In this document: positions 51,919 to 60,420 of the stretch, in pieces
How positions within the stretch are numbered: the stretch's first letter is position 1
How the letters are laid out: each line of letters begins with the position of its first letter
Assembly: GCA_009692305.1 (NCBI GenBank)
Contig: SHZK01000002.1
Coordinates: 1-64,000 of the forward strand
Reading direction: 5' to 3'
Origin: Gammaproteobacteria bacterium
GTDB taxonomy: Bacteria; Pseudomonadota; Gammaproteobacteria; Pseudomonadales; Pseudohongiellaceae
Length of the DNA stretch: 64,000 nucleotides
Notes under the pieces: model-generated
What the model was told of the DNA's origin: nothing
What the model saw: only the letters and a program-made list of their open reading frames with translations
The model's database searches: none
Program-made: the position numbers and the translations under genes

Positions 51919-53091
51919 ATGCATAATGAAAAAATCGATCGTCGCACCCTGCTCAAGAATTCGATAAAAACCGGCCTCACTCTGGGGGCCATTACCAGCC
52001 TGCCTCAATGGGCACTGCCCACGCTCGCGCAAGGCGAAGTGCTGGTGCAATTTACTGATATGCCGGAAAACTATTCACGGGGTCCGGCATTACCTGGCGC
52101 CACTCATTTCCAGGATACCCGCCAGATTGATTCCTTCTATAGCGCCAACGAAGATTTTTATGTGGTACAGCATTACGGCCAGCCCGAAGTGGATGTGGCC
52201 AATTTCAAACTGAGCGTGACTGGCCTGGTGAACAATCCCAGGGAATATACCCTGGCGGATTTGCAGGGCAGGACCCAGTTTGAAATCGACGCCGGGTTCG
52301 AATGCGGTGGCAATCGACCCGATAGTTTATTCCAGGGCCTGATCGGCAATGCGAAATGGCGCGGCGTGCGTCTGCGCGAGATTCTGCAGGAAGCTGGCGT
52401 TAAACCCGAAGGCACTGAGATCGTCTTCTTCGGCGCCGACAAGGGTACCGAAAATATTCGCGAGACAGATGTCGAACAAAGTTTCGCACGCAGCCTGCCG
52501 GTAGAAGAAGCGATGCGCGATGAGAACATGCTGGCGCTGGAGATGAACGGCGAGGCAATGCCGCAATTTCATGGCCGCCCGTTGCGCCTGCTGGTTCCCG
52601 GATTCTACGGTGTCGCTAACGTAAAGTGGCTGACGCAGATCCATGTTCAAGACAGACGTTACATGGGCCGCTTCATGGGTCGTGACTATGTCACACTCAA
52701 GAAAGAAATGATCGGAAACGAAGCACGCTGGGTGGAGAATTCAGTCACGCGCATACAACTCAAATCCTCCGTCGTACGCGTCACCCGCCTCGGCAACCAG
52801 CATACGATTACCGGATTCGTGCTCAACGATGGTACGCCTCTGGCCAGTGTGGAAGTGCAAATTGATAACGGTGCCTGGCAAGCCGCCGAGATTGATCCGC
52901 AATCGTCCCAGTATTCCTGGAAATTGTTCTCATTGAACTGGAGCAATGCGACAGCGGGTGAGCACACGATCGTGTCGCGCGTAACTGATGCCAATGGCAA
53001 CGTGCAGCCGACTGCTGATCAAGTGCCGGAAAAAATCAGTCGCTGGGAAAATTATGCGCAGTTTCCACGAACAGTAATGGTTACTGGCTAG
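51919..53091 (+). CDS. Tat-exported sulfite-oxidase-family molybdoenzyme
   Basis: 390 residues, AGAGGAACGCATC before ATG. Tat leader DRRTLLKNSIKTGLTLG. Moco domain (about 60-270): VTGLVNNPREYTLADLQG, DAGFECGGNRP with the molybdenum-ligand Cys (about 120), HGRPLRLLVPGFYGVANVKW. A C-terminal Ig-like dimer domain includes ITGFVLNDGTPLASVEVQI and WENYAQFPRTV. Sulfite oxidase (SorA), MsrP and related oxidoreductases share this layout; no cytochrome partner is adjacent, so the acceptor is unknown. Confidence 0.87.
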   Translation: MHNEKIDRRTLLKNSIKTGLTLGAITSLPQWALPTLAQGEVLVQFTDMPENYSRGPALPGATHFQDTRQIDSFYSANEDFYVVQHYGQPEVDVANFKLSVTGLVNNPREYTLADLQGRTQFEIDAGFECGGNRPDSLFQGLIGNAKWRGVRLREILQEAGVKPEGTEIVFFGADKGTENIRETDVEQSFARSLPVEEAMRDENMLALEMNGEAMPQFHGRPLRLLVPGFYGVANVKWLTQIHVQDRRYMGRFMGRDYVTLKKEMIGNEARWVENSVTRIQLKSSVVRVTRLGNQHTITGFVLNDGTPLASVEVQIDNGAWQAAEIDPQSSQYSWKLFSLNWSNATAGEHTIVSRVTDANGNVQPTADQVPEKISRWENYAQFPRTVMVTG

Positions 53092-53175
53092 GAAACCCGG
53101 ACGTAGCCCAATTAGGAAATTACACAAATTGGTTTTTTGAAAGTATCACTGCAGCGAAACCAATAAACTCAAGAA

Positions 53176-53207
53176 AAAAAAGGGATGGCTCTCACCATCC
53201 CTTTTTT
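53176..53207. terminator. Bidirectional Rho-independent terminator
   Basis: GGGATGG (53182-53188) pairs with CCATCCC (53195-53201), flanked by A8 on the left and T6 on the right, between converging genes. Confidence 0.88.
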
Positions 53208-53233
53208 ATTGCCCAACTCTTGCGAGTAGCAGC

Positions 53234-53701
53234 TTACTGAGTTTCCAGCGACGTGGTGACTACCGGACCCATGCCCATGATTTGGACGGTGACTTCCTCG
53301 TCTTTCGCCATGTCATAGTGGTGACCATTTGGTGGCTCGTAAATGAAAGTACCCTGTTCTACGCGCTGCATCTTATCCGGATTGTAGACCCCTGACTCGG
53401 GTCCGGTAGACACCCACCATGTACCTTTCAATACGGTGATGTAACGGGCCGTGTTGTGGAAATGCGGACGACTGCCGCGGCCGGGTGCGAACGTGATCTG
53501 GATTACGTAGATGCCTTCCTTGCTGGGGTCGCCAAATACATTCACGGTGCGGCTGGTTTCCCCTGGCATCAGGTCTGCCGGGGTTGCAATCATGAAACCG
53601 TGTTCATCCTGCGGCACTACCTGCGCAAGCACTGCCTGGCTACCAATCAGCATGACGCCGAGCAGACAGCCGGTCAGGGTTTTAATTGCCTTGTTTTTCA
53701 T
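53234..53701 (-). CDS. Exported cupin-domain protein
   Basis: 155 residues, AGGAGAAGAAT before ATG. Signal LLGVMLIGSQAVLAQ. Cupin motif 1 is GRGSRPHFHNTARYITVLKG with two His, motif 2 FIYEPPNGHHYDMAKDEEV. It resembles small exported cupins found beside oxidoreductases; metal-dependent activity possible. Confidence 0.8.
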   Translation of the reverse strand: MKNKAIKTLTGCLLGVMLIGSQAVLAQVVPQDEHGFMIATPADLMPGETSRTVNVFGDPSKEGIYVIQITFAPGRGSRPHFHNTARYITVLKGTWWVSTGPESGVYNPDKMQRVEQGTFIYEPPNGHHYDMAKDEEVTVQIMGMGPVVTTSLETQ

Positions 53702-53952
53702 ATTCTTCTCCTGTCAGAAAGGTTAATGCTGGAGGGTGTTGCTCCTGCAAAAAAAAATCATAGCGAACAAGCGCGTGGCCGCAATATAGCACGGAAACCG
53801 CAAGACGAAAGACTCTGGTTGAGGCTGGCGCAGTGCTTCCAATGCAGCCGTCCCGCGATTATAGTGAGCAGACAGGAATTGGTAAACCGGTGGCGCACGG
53901 ACTCTACCAGCAAGGCTGTTCAATCAATCCGAAAATAAAAACGAGGCTGCCC

Positions 53953-54849
53953 ATGTTAAATAAATTAATAGTTGGTGGATTACTGGTTGCGAGTCTGGTC
54001 GCGGTAAGCGTGCTCAGCGCGCAGCAACGCCCTGCCTTGACAGCGGAGCAAGAGGCGCGCCTGCAGATACAGCCGGTTCCAGGCAAGCCGGGCCTGTTCA
54101 TCATTCCCGGCTTCGACGGCAATATGTCGGGCGGCAACATGGCGGTAAGGGTAACCGATGAGGGTGTCATCCTGGTAGATAACAAGTTTGCGGATAGTTT
54201 CGCTGGCATCATGCAGCAGGTGCGCAAGCTGACGGATGCACCGATTCGTTATGTTCTGAATACGCACAGTCACTTCGATCATGCCGGCAGCAATGCCGAT
54301 TTCATGCCCGCGGCGCAGGTCATTGGCCATGAAAACGCGCGCGCCAATATGCTCCGCAATGGTGATGCCGGGCCGCCTTCTGTTACTTACGATGGTCGCA
54401 CCGCGGTGTTCATGGGCGATGCGGAAGTACAGGCGCACTATTTCGGTCGCGGTCACACCAGTGGCGATTCGGTGGTCTATTTTCCTGACCTGCGTACAGT
54501 GCATACCGGCGATCTCGTGCTATGGGGCGATCGCATGGATGGCACCACGCTGACGCCGTTTATCGACTATGCCAATGGCGGCAGTGCGCTGGCGTGGACC
54601 ACGACTCTGGATGGACTGTTGACCTTGGACTTTGATACGGTAATTCCAGGACATGGCCCGCTATTGACGCGCGCCGATGTGCTGGAGTTTCAGGACAAAT
54701 TTTCCCGCATGATGATGCGCATGACACGCCTGATAGATGCCGGCACCAGCCGCGATGCGATCGTTACCGCAATCGACCTCACTGACCTTAACTGGCCAAT
54801 GGCGCCGGAACGCTTACAAGCGATCTATGATGAGATCTACAGTCGCTAA
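53953..54849 (+). CDS. Exported metallo-beta-lactamase-fold hydrolase
   Basis: 298 residues from ATG 53953; the frame upstream to 53833 is not signal-like. Signal LVASLVAVSVLSAQ. Zinc motif NTHSHFDHAGSN (about 108), then GRGHTSGDSVVYFPD, HTGDLVLWGD and VIPGHGPLL. Same subtype as the gene at 15843, sharing the final helical region. Converges on the PQQ lipoprotein gene. Confidence 0.82.
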   Translation: MLNKLIVGGLLVASLVAVSVLSAQQRPALTAEQEARLQIQPVPGKPGLFIIPGFDGNMSGGNMAVRVTDEGVILVDNKFADSFAGIMQQVRKLTDAPIRYVLNTHSHFDHAGSNADFMPAAQVIGHENARANMLRNGDAGPPSVTYDGRTAVFMGDAEVQAHYFGRGHTSGDSVVYFPDLRTVHTGDLVLWGDRMDGTTLTPFIDYANGGSALAWTTTLDGLLTLDFDTVIPGHGPLLTRADVLEFQDKFSRMMMRMTRLIDAGTSRDAIVTAIDLTDLNWPMAPERLQAIYDEIYSR

Positions 54850-54863
54850 TCTGTAGCGTTAGC

Positions 54864-56723
54864 TCAGGGCAATCGAAAACTCACCAGTGAGTCGCTGGCG
54901 CTGATCACGATATATTGCTTGCCATCGCTGCCCAGATAACTCATCGGGTTGGCGTTACCGCGACCACTCAAGGTGGTTTCCCACAATTGCCTGCCACTAC
55001 TCGTTTCCAGTGCTCGCAAGCGATTGTCATCGGTCGCTCCGATAAAGAGCAAATTGCTTCCCGTCACCAGTGCGCCGGCACGCCCCGGGCGCCCGGTTAG
55101 TTGACGCTCTGCGGGCAGCGACTCGGTGATACCGATACGCTGCTGCCAGGCTATTTCTCCGGTGCGCGTATCCACAGCAGTGAGCGTGCCCCATGGTGGT
55201 TTCTGGCAAGGCATGCTGACGCCATTAATGCGCACTTCAAAACCCGCAGGTCTTGGTCCGGTCAAACTATAGGGCACAGCCGAACTTGCCGGCGCGTCTT
55301 CAAGCCAGCCCAACGTGCCAGTATTAGCGGCGAACACGAACACATAACCAGAGTTAGGATCATAGGGTGCCCCGCCCCAATTCGGTCCGCCGCCAAGTCC
55401 CGGAAATAATAACGTCGCTACACCACTGGCAGGAGTGGGCTTGAAGGTCCAGGGAGAATACGCTCCCGCATTGGTAAATGGACCGACCTCGGTGAGCATT
55501 GCCAGGCAAGCGGTGACATGTTCCGGGGACGTGTCTGCTATAGTCACCAGATCGCTACCGCTATAACTTACACGCGCCATAGGTGGTGTGGCAGGAATCG
55601 GTTGCGTAGCCCAGGTCTGTTCTCCGGGCACATCACTCTGGGGTACAACGCGCTCTTCCACGGCGACTAGCGGCACGCCGGTTTCCCTATTAAGCAGAAA
55701 CAGATAGCCGGATTTGGTGGTTACCGCAAGAGCCGGTACTGTTGCGCCATTCTGATTCATGTCAAACAGTGTCGGCGGTGCCGGTGGATCATGGTCCCAT
55801 AGATCATGATGTATGGTTTGAAAATGCCACACATAGTCTCCGCTATGAATATTCACTGCCACGATACTGTTCGCGAACAGGTTGGAGCCCTCGCGGTCAC
55901 CTCCGTATGCAAATGGCAGCGAGCCGGCGAGAGGTATATAGAGCAGATCACGCTCGACATCTACGGTGAAATAGAAAGGCCAGGCGTTGGCACCCAGTCG
56001 CCCCGCCCAGCTATCGGCTTCCCAGGTGTCGTGCCCGAGTTCTCCGGGCTGCGGCACGGAGTTGAATTCCCAGAGCTTGGTGCCACTCAGCGCATCGAAT
56101 GCACGCGCATTGCCGACACCACCAGTGGCCCCGCTCGGGGTATTGGCACCAATCACGATCACATCATCGTATACCAGCGGTACGGAAATATAGGGTATGC
56201 CAAGGTCGATCTCGCCCCCTTGCCCAAACGCGGTAGCGAGTGCGCCGGTGGCGGCGTCGAGTGCGACGAGGCGCGTGCCTGCGGTGAAATAGATGCGCGG
56301 GGCAGCGCCATCGGTTCCTGGCCAGTAACTCACACCTCGGCGCGAAGGCACTCCGGTAGTTACCCCATGGCGCCACAGCTCCGTGCCAGTAACCGGATCA
56401 AGCGCAACAACGCGATCAGCCGCAGCGAGGTACATGATCCCGGCAATTACTATGGGAGTAACTTGCGAATTCGGATTACGCGTTGCCGCCTCGGCATCGA
56501 CATCGCTGCGCAAGTTATAACTCCAGCCAGCGACCAGATTCTGCACGTTGTCAGTCGTGATCTGGGACAGGGCTGAATAACCGGTGCCGGCAAGTCCGCC
56601 CCGATATTGCGGCCAATCTGTAGCAACGCCGTCTGCCTCTGGTTCGCTTACCTCGGCGCAGGCACCCAACAGTGCAGTTATAAGACTGGCAAGCAAAATT
56701 CGGTTGGTGAAGAGCTTGGGCAT
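54864..56723 (-). CDS. PQQ-dependent dehydrogenase, lipoprotein
   Basis: 619 residues. Lipobox LLGACA (Cys about 22) anchors it. Propeller opening WPQYRGGLAGTGYSALSQIT, blades ALDPVTGTELWRHG, FDALSGTKLWEFNSVPQPGE, VNIHSGDYVWHFQTIHHDLW with DHDPPAPP as the active-site loop, and VDTRTGEIAWQQRIG. Ends LVSFRLP. The HHDLWDHDPP block is that of quinoprotein glucose/quinate dehydrogenases, but the membrane helices of GDH are absent. Substrate unknown. Confidence 0.87.
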   Translation of the reverse strand: MPKLFTNRILLASLITALLGACAEVSEPEADGVATDWPQYRGGLAGTGYSALSQITTDNVQNLVAGWSYNLRSDVDAEAATRNPNSQVTPIVIAGIMYLAAADRVVALDPVTGTELWRHGVTTGVPSRRGVSYWPGTDGAAPRIYFTAGTRLVALDAATGALATAFGQGGEIDLGIPYISVPLVYDDVIVIGANTPSGATGGVGNARAFDALSGTKLWEFNSVPQPGELGHDTWEADSWAGRLGANAWPFYFTVDVERDLLYIPLAGSLPFAYGGDREGSNLFANSIVAVNIHSGDYVWHFQTIHHDLWDHDPPAPPTLFDMNQNGATVPALAVTTKSGYLFLLNRETGVPLVAVEERVVPQSDVPGEQTWATQPIPATPPMARVSYSGSDLVTIADTSPEHVTACLAMLTEVGPFTNAGAYSPWTFKPTPASGVATLLFPGLGGGPNWGGAPYDPNSGYVFVFAANTGTLGWLEDAPASSAVPYSLTGPRPAGFEVRINGVSMPCQKPPWGTLTAVDTRTGEIAWQQRIGITESLPAERQLTGRPGRAGALVTGSNLLFIGATDDNRLRALETSSGRQLWETTLSGRGNANPMSYLGSDGKQYIVISASDSLVSFRLP

Positions 56724-56935
56724 GGCGGGTACCTGTTCAGAGAGTTAGCAATGATTGAATTACATTATTTTTGTGTCTGCTGCAGTGCATGGCGCCTTCT
56801 CAACCTGCAGTATTGACGTTACTGGCAATGCTTGGGGAGTGCAAACATGGCTGCTGTTTTGGTGCTGCCAATAAACCATGAATTGCTGTGCTTAAGCAAT
56901 TGGCTGCGGCGGCATGGGACGCATGCAAAGAAAGA

Positions 56936-57250
56936 TTAGAAGTTCCGGGATTCATCCAGGAAACGATCGAGTTGTTGTCGCAATAATTGATTCTCGCTTT
57001 GCAACTGTTCTCTCTGTTCTATCAATTTTTCGACAATAGCTACTGCCGCCCAATCCAGCTCCAGATCGCGATGCAAACGGGCAGCACGCTGGGCGATAGC
57101 GAGCATGCTCGTGTCGAATACCCATTGCGCCGGTTCAGCGCCAAGCGGTCGCACAATGTCGTGCTGCACCAGCTCCACAAACACCGCTTCTGGCAAGCGC
57201 ACCGCGACGCAAATATCGGTCAGGCTCAATTTGAAATAGTGCTCTGTCAT
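56936..57250 (-). CDS. cbpM: Chaperone modulator CbpM
   Basis: 104 residues. MerR-like winged domain: LSLTDICVAVRLPEAVFVEL, then HDIVRPLGAEPAQWVFDTSM, LDWAAVAIVEKLIEQREQLQ and a coiled end. CbpM binds the J domain of CbpA and blocks its co-chaperone and DNA-binding activity. 15 bp after cbpA with CCCGGGAGCCAGGTA before ATG. Confidence 0.9.
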   Translation of the reverse strand: MTEHYFKLSLTDICVAVRLPEAVFVELVQHDIVRPLGAEPAQWVFDTSMLAIAQRAARLHRDLELDWAAVAIVEKLIEQREQLQSENQLLRQQLDRFLDESRNF

Positions 57251-57265
57251 TACCTGGCTCCCGGG

Positions 57266-58225
57266 TTATTGCTCGAATCCGCTGCGCGGATCGAAAGCGG
57301 ATTTGGCAGCCAACTCCTGCCACAACTGCTTGCTGGCCGCATCGACTTGTTTTGGCATCACCACCTTGAGCTGCACATACAGATCGCCGTGACCATGCTT
57401 GCCCGGCAGTCCCTTGCCCTTCACCCGCAGGCGCTGCCCGGTTTGTGCCGCTGGGGCAATCGACAAGCTGATGCGCCCATCCAGTGTCGGCACCTTAACC
57501 GTAGCGCCTAACGCCGCTTCCCAGGGCGCCACGGGTAAGGTGATGGTCAAATCATGTCCGCTCACATCAAATAATGGATGGGGTACCAGCTTTACGCGCA
57601 GATAGACATCGCCGGCCGGGGCGTTACCACTGCCCGTGCCACCCTGTCGCTTCAAACGGATGCGCTCTCCATCTACAGCGCCTTTGGGGATTTTTATCTT
57701 CAGCGTTTTGGTCTGGCCTGGGCCACGCCCGCTGTTATCCGCGAGGGTAAACTCAATGGTTTTGGGTGTGTCTTTCAGCATGTCTTCCAGCAACAATGGC
57801 AGCTCAATCTCCACATCCTGGCCGCGCTGCGCGAACATTTGTGCTTCCCCATCGAAGTGCGTCCGTGGGCGGCGACCGCCTCCCGGAGTTTGTTGGATGC
57901 GGTTACCAAACAGGCTGGAGAAGAACTCGGAGAAATCACCGTCACTGAAATTTGCGCCTGTGGCTGTGCTGTTCCAGCCCGGTGGCGGCGTAAAGGCCTG
58001 TCCTTTATGACCATATTGCCGCAGCTGGTCATACTCGGCGCGCTTGGTGGCTTCGCCCAGCACCTCGTATGCTTCTGCTACATCCTTGAATTGTCGCTCC
58101 GCATTGGGCTCCTTCGACACATCCGGATGGTATTTACGGGCCAAACGTCGATACGCCGCCTTGACCGCTTTGGCGTCTGCGTCCGGCTTGATCCCAAGTA
58201 TGTCGTAGTAATCCTTGAATTCCAT
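57266..58225 (-). CDS. cbpA: DnaJ-class co-chaperone CbpA
   Basis: 319 residues from ATG 58225. J domain EFKDYYDILGIKPDADAKAV with HPD in RRLARKYHPDVSKEP (about 34), a Gly/Phe-rich linker (FSDGDFSEFFSSLFGN), no zinc fingers, then two C-terminal beta domains (VEIELPLLLEDMLKDTPKTI; GDVYLRVKLVPHPLFDVSGH) and the dimerisation end. It stimulates DnaK ATPase and compacts DNA. Upstream ORF extension to 58321 enters the 47-bp array and is rejected. Confidence 0.92.
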   Translation of the reverse strand: MEFKDYYDILGIKPDADAKAVKAAYRRLARKYHPDVSKEPNAERQFKDVAEAYEVLGEATKRAEYDQLRQYGHKGQAFTPPPGWNSTATGANFSDGDFSEFFSSLFGNRIQQTPGGGRRPRTHFDGEAQMFAQRGQDVEIELPLLLEDMLKDTPKTIEFTLADNSGRGPGQTKTLKIKIPKGAVDGERIRLKRQGGTGSGNAPAGDVYLRVKLVPHPLFDVSGHDLTITLPVAPWEAALGATVKVPTLDGRISLSIAPAAQTGQRLRVKGKGLPGKHGHGDLYVQLKVVMPKQVDAASKQLWQELAAKSAFDPRSGFEQ

Positions 58226-58304
58226 CGTGTAACTCAGTGGTCTGTGTGTTGCCCAGTATGGCAGATTCAACGTTGGGGCTTGTTGATTTAATTCTATTGT
58301 TATT

Positions 58305-58492
58305 GTTCCTTCGAGTCGCACTTCGGGCTGTCAGCTGTAACCATTGTTACTGTTCCTTCGAGTCGCACTACGGACTGTCAGATTCACTCATTGGTAGGGT
58401 TCCTTCGAGTCGCACTTCGGGCTGTCACCTGTAACCATTGTTAGGGTTCCTTCGAGTCGCACTACGGACTGTCAGCTCCAACCACTGGCGCC
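58305..58492 (-). repeat. 47-bp direct repeat, 4 units, 3' of element 4
   Basis: GTTCCTTCGAGTCGCAC starts at 58305, 58352, 58399 and 58446. Units alternate CTTCGGGCTGTCA and CTACGGACTGTCA. The unit at 58446 contains the element's own 3' arm, so on the minus strand the array is successive copies of that arm plus spacer. Confidence 0.9.
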
Positions 58493-58596
58493 GGCCCTCC
58501 GGGCTGCCCTCTCTGCGGAAAAAGCCCTGTAAAGCGGTCTTTTTCCTCGCTCGGCGTTGCGCCTTTGACGTGGTCTCCGCTGTCAGTCCGTAGTGC
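58459..58596 (-). ncRNA. Structured element 4 (candidate RNA), minus strand
   Basis: Arms GCACTACGGACTG (58459 on) and its complement (to 58596) pair over 17 of 18, then ACCAC pairs GTGGT inside. Hairpin stem GGAAAAAG/CTTTTTCC (58517-58524 with 58539-58546) has the same loop as elements 1 and 3 but a longer stem. On the minus strand the core ends GAGAGGGCAGCCCGGAGGG. Its 5' side faces element 3. Confidence 0.6.
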
Positions 58597-58729
58597 TAGT
58601 AGATCGAGCACAAACTGGTGATTTATTGGCTTCGAAGGGAGAGTTATTCGAAGGGGAAGTTACTCGAGTTTCGTATTTGGTATTTCGCGTTCGAGTTTTG
58701 CTTTTCAAATTGCCTTATGGGAACTGCGA

Positions 58730-58876
58730 GCGCAGGGTTAGGGGATTGTGTTGGCTCGGCGATTAAAGCGCAGCACCGACTGACCGAGGAAGACCGCTTT
58801 ACAGGGCTTCCGACCGAGGGAGGGGACCCCGGAGGGGGGCAAGCTGCCGAGCGGACACAAACCCCTAACCCGGCGC
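58730..58876 (+). ncRNA. Structured element 3 (candidate RNA), 147 bp
   Basis: Arms 58730-58760 and 58846-58876 pair at 27 of 31 positions. Core identical over 60 bases to element 1 and equal in length. The upstream flank GGAACTGC-A/G-AGCGC is shared with element 1. Core tail is GGGGACCCCGGAGGGGGG. 58597-58729 between elements 3 and 4 holds nothing recognisable. Confidence 0.6.
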
Positions 58877-58987
58877 GATCCAGCCACATCATACAAACCA
58901 ACACGATCCAGCCGCATCCTACCAACCAAAGCGATCCAGCCGCATCACACAAACCAGCACGACCCAGCCACATCAAATACACCAACA
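58876..58987 (+). repeat. 28-bp direct repeat, 4 units, 3' of element 3
   Basis: Units begin at 58876, 58904, 58932 and 58960, each CGAYCCAGCC-R-CATC with an A/C-rich second half. It starts on the last base of the element's 3' arm. No unique spacers as in CRISPR. Confidence 0.88.
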
Positions 58988-59037
58988 CGAACGAATAGCC
59001 TTTCCAATCCAGAACCCACTGGATTATTCTTCGCTCT

Positions 59038-60387
59038 ATGACATCTCTTATATACCCAACAACCAATCTCAAAAAAACCGAACAACTCAACATCGTCCGC
59101 GGCGAAGGTATTTATGTCTACGATGACAAGGGCAACCAGTATCTGGAAGGACTTGCCGGTTTATGGTGCTCGGCTCTCGGCTTTGGCAATGCCGAGCTGA
59201 TTGATGCCATTACCCGGCAGTTAAAAACCCTTTCTTACTCCCATATGTTTGGCGGCCGCACGCATCCGGTGGCAATCGAGCTGGCAGATAAACTCGCCGC
59301 CATGGTGCCCATACCCGATGCGAAAATATTTTTCGCCAATTCCGGTAGCGAGGCCAATGATTCTCACATCAAGATGCTGCATTACTATTTTAATGTGATT
59401 GGCAAACCGAAGAAGAAGAAAATCATCGCGCTGGAGCGCTCCTATCACGGCGTCACGATGGCATCGGCAGCACTGACCGGATTAGCTGCGAATCACACCC
59501 ACTTCGATATACCCGTGGATGCGTTGGGCATTCTGCGCGCAGATGCTCCCCACTATTATCGCGGCCATCTGGCTGGAGAAAGCGAGGCCGAGTTTAGCGT
59601 GCGGCTGATCGCCAATCTGGAGCAACTGATACTCTGCGAAGGTCCGGAGACCATCGCCGCCTATATTGCCGAACCAGTGACTGGAGCGAGCGGCGTGATC
59701 GTGGCACCTGCAAATTATTTTGCGGAAGTGCAACGACTGTTAACGAAATATGACATCTTGTTCTGGGCTGATGAAGTGATCTGCGGCTTTGGACGCACGG
59801 GCAATGATTTTGGTTCAACGACGATGGGCATCTCACCGCAACTGATGACACTGGCCAAACAATTGTCATCCGCTTATATCCCGATCAGCGCCGCCATAAT
59901 TCCCGGCACGATGTATGAGGCCTTGGTAGAACCGAGCGCACAGGTGGGAGTGTTCGGTCACGGCTATACTTACACCGGTCATCCGGTGGCTTGTGCTGCC
60001 GCATTGAAGACACTGGAAATATTCGAGCGTGACCATTTGTTCGAGCAAGCCGCCAAGACTGGTGCCTATCTGCAGCAACAATTGCGTCAATTCGCCTCAC
60101 ATCCGCTGGTTGGCGAAGTGCGCGGCAAAGGCCTCATCGGCGCGGTGGAGATGGTAAAAAACAAGACAACCGGGGAAGCTTTCCCTGATGGCAGGCTCGG
60201 CGCTTTTGCTACCCAGGCTTGTTTGCTGAATGGCTTGTCACTACGTGCGGTCGCCGGCAATTCCATGGCGTTCTGCCCACCGCTTATTATTACCATCGCG
60301 CAGATTGATGAGATGATGGACAAATTTTCCCGTGCATTGGATAGCACGCTCGCCCATGCGCAGCTTGAAGAAATGATAACCACATAA
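59038..60387 (+). CDS. Omega-aminotransferase (class III)
   Basis: 449 residues. YVYDDKGNQYLEGLAGLWCS, FANSGSEANDSHIKMLHYYF, ALERSYHGVTMASAALTG, FWADEVICGFGRTGNDFGS, TLAKQLSSAYIPISAAI with the PLP lysine (about 283) and YTYTGHPVACAAAL. The GLWCSALGFG start and SYSH loop resemble putrescine/beta-alanine:pyruvate transaminases. With the amidohydrolase and permease downstream (33 and 9 bp gaps) it forms a likely operon for an amine or amide. Confidence 0.87.
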   Translation: MTSLIYPTTNLKKTEQLNIVRGEGIYVYDDKGNQYLEGLAGLWCSALGFGNAELIDAITRQLKTLSYSHMFGGRTHPVAIELADKLAAMVPIPDAKIFFANSGSEANDSHIKMLHYYFNVIGKPKKKKIIALERSYHGVTMASAALTGLAANHTHFDIPVDALGILRADAPHYYRGHLAGESEAEFSVRLIANLEQLILCEGPETIAAYIAEPVTGASGVIVAPANYFAEVQRLLTKYDILFWADEVICGFGRTGNDFGSTTMGISPQLMTLAKQLSSAYIPISAAIIPGTMYEALVEPSAQVGVFGHGYTYTGHPVACAAALKTLEIFERDHLFEQAAKTGAYLQQQLRQFASHPLVGEVRGKGLIGAVEMVKNKTTGEAFPDGRLGAFATQACLLNGLSLRAVAGNSMAFCPPLIITIAQIDEMMDKFSRALDSTLAHAQLEEMITT

Positions 60388-60420
60388 TAATTGTAAATTA
60401 ATTCGTATATAGGGGCTCTA

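Noticed and set aside
58876-58987. Possible CRISPR array (28-bp periodic repeat)
   Set aside because: Units abut directly with no unique spacers, the similarity covers the whole unit, and no cas genes are present. The same holds for the array at 36497.
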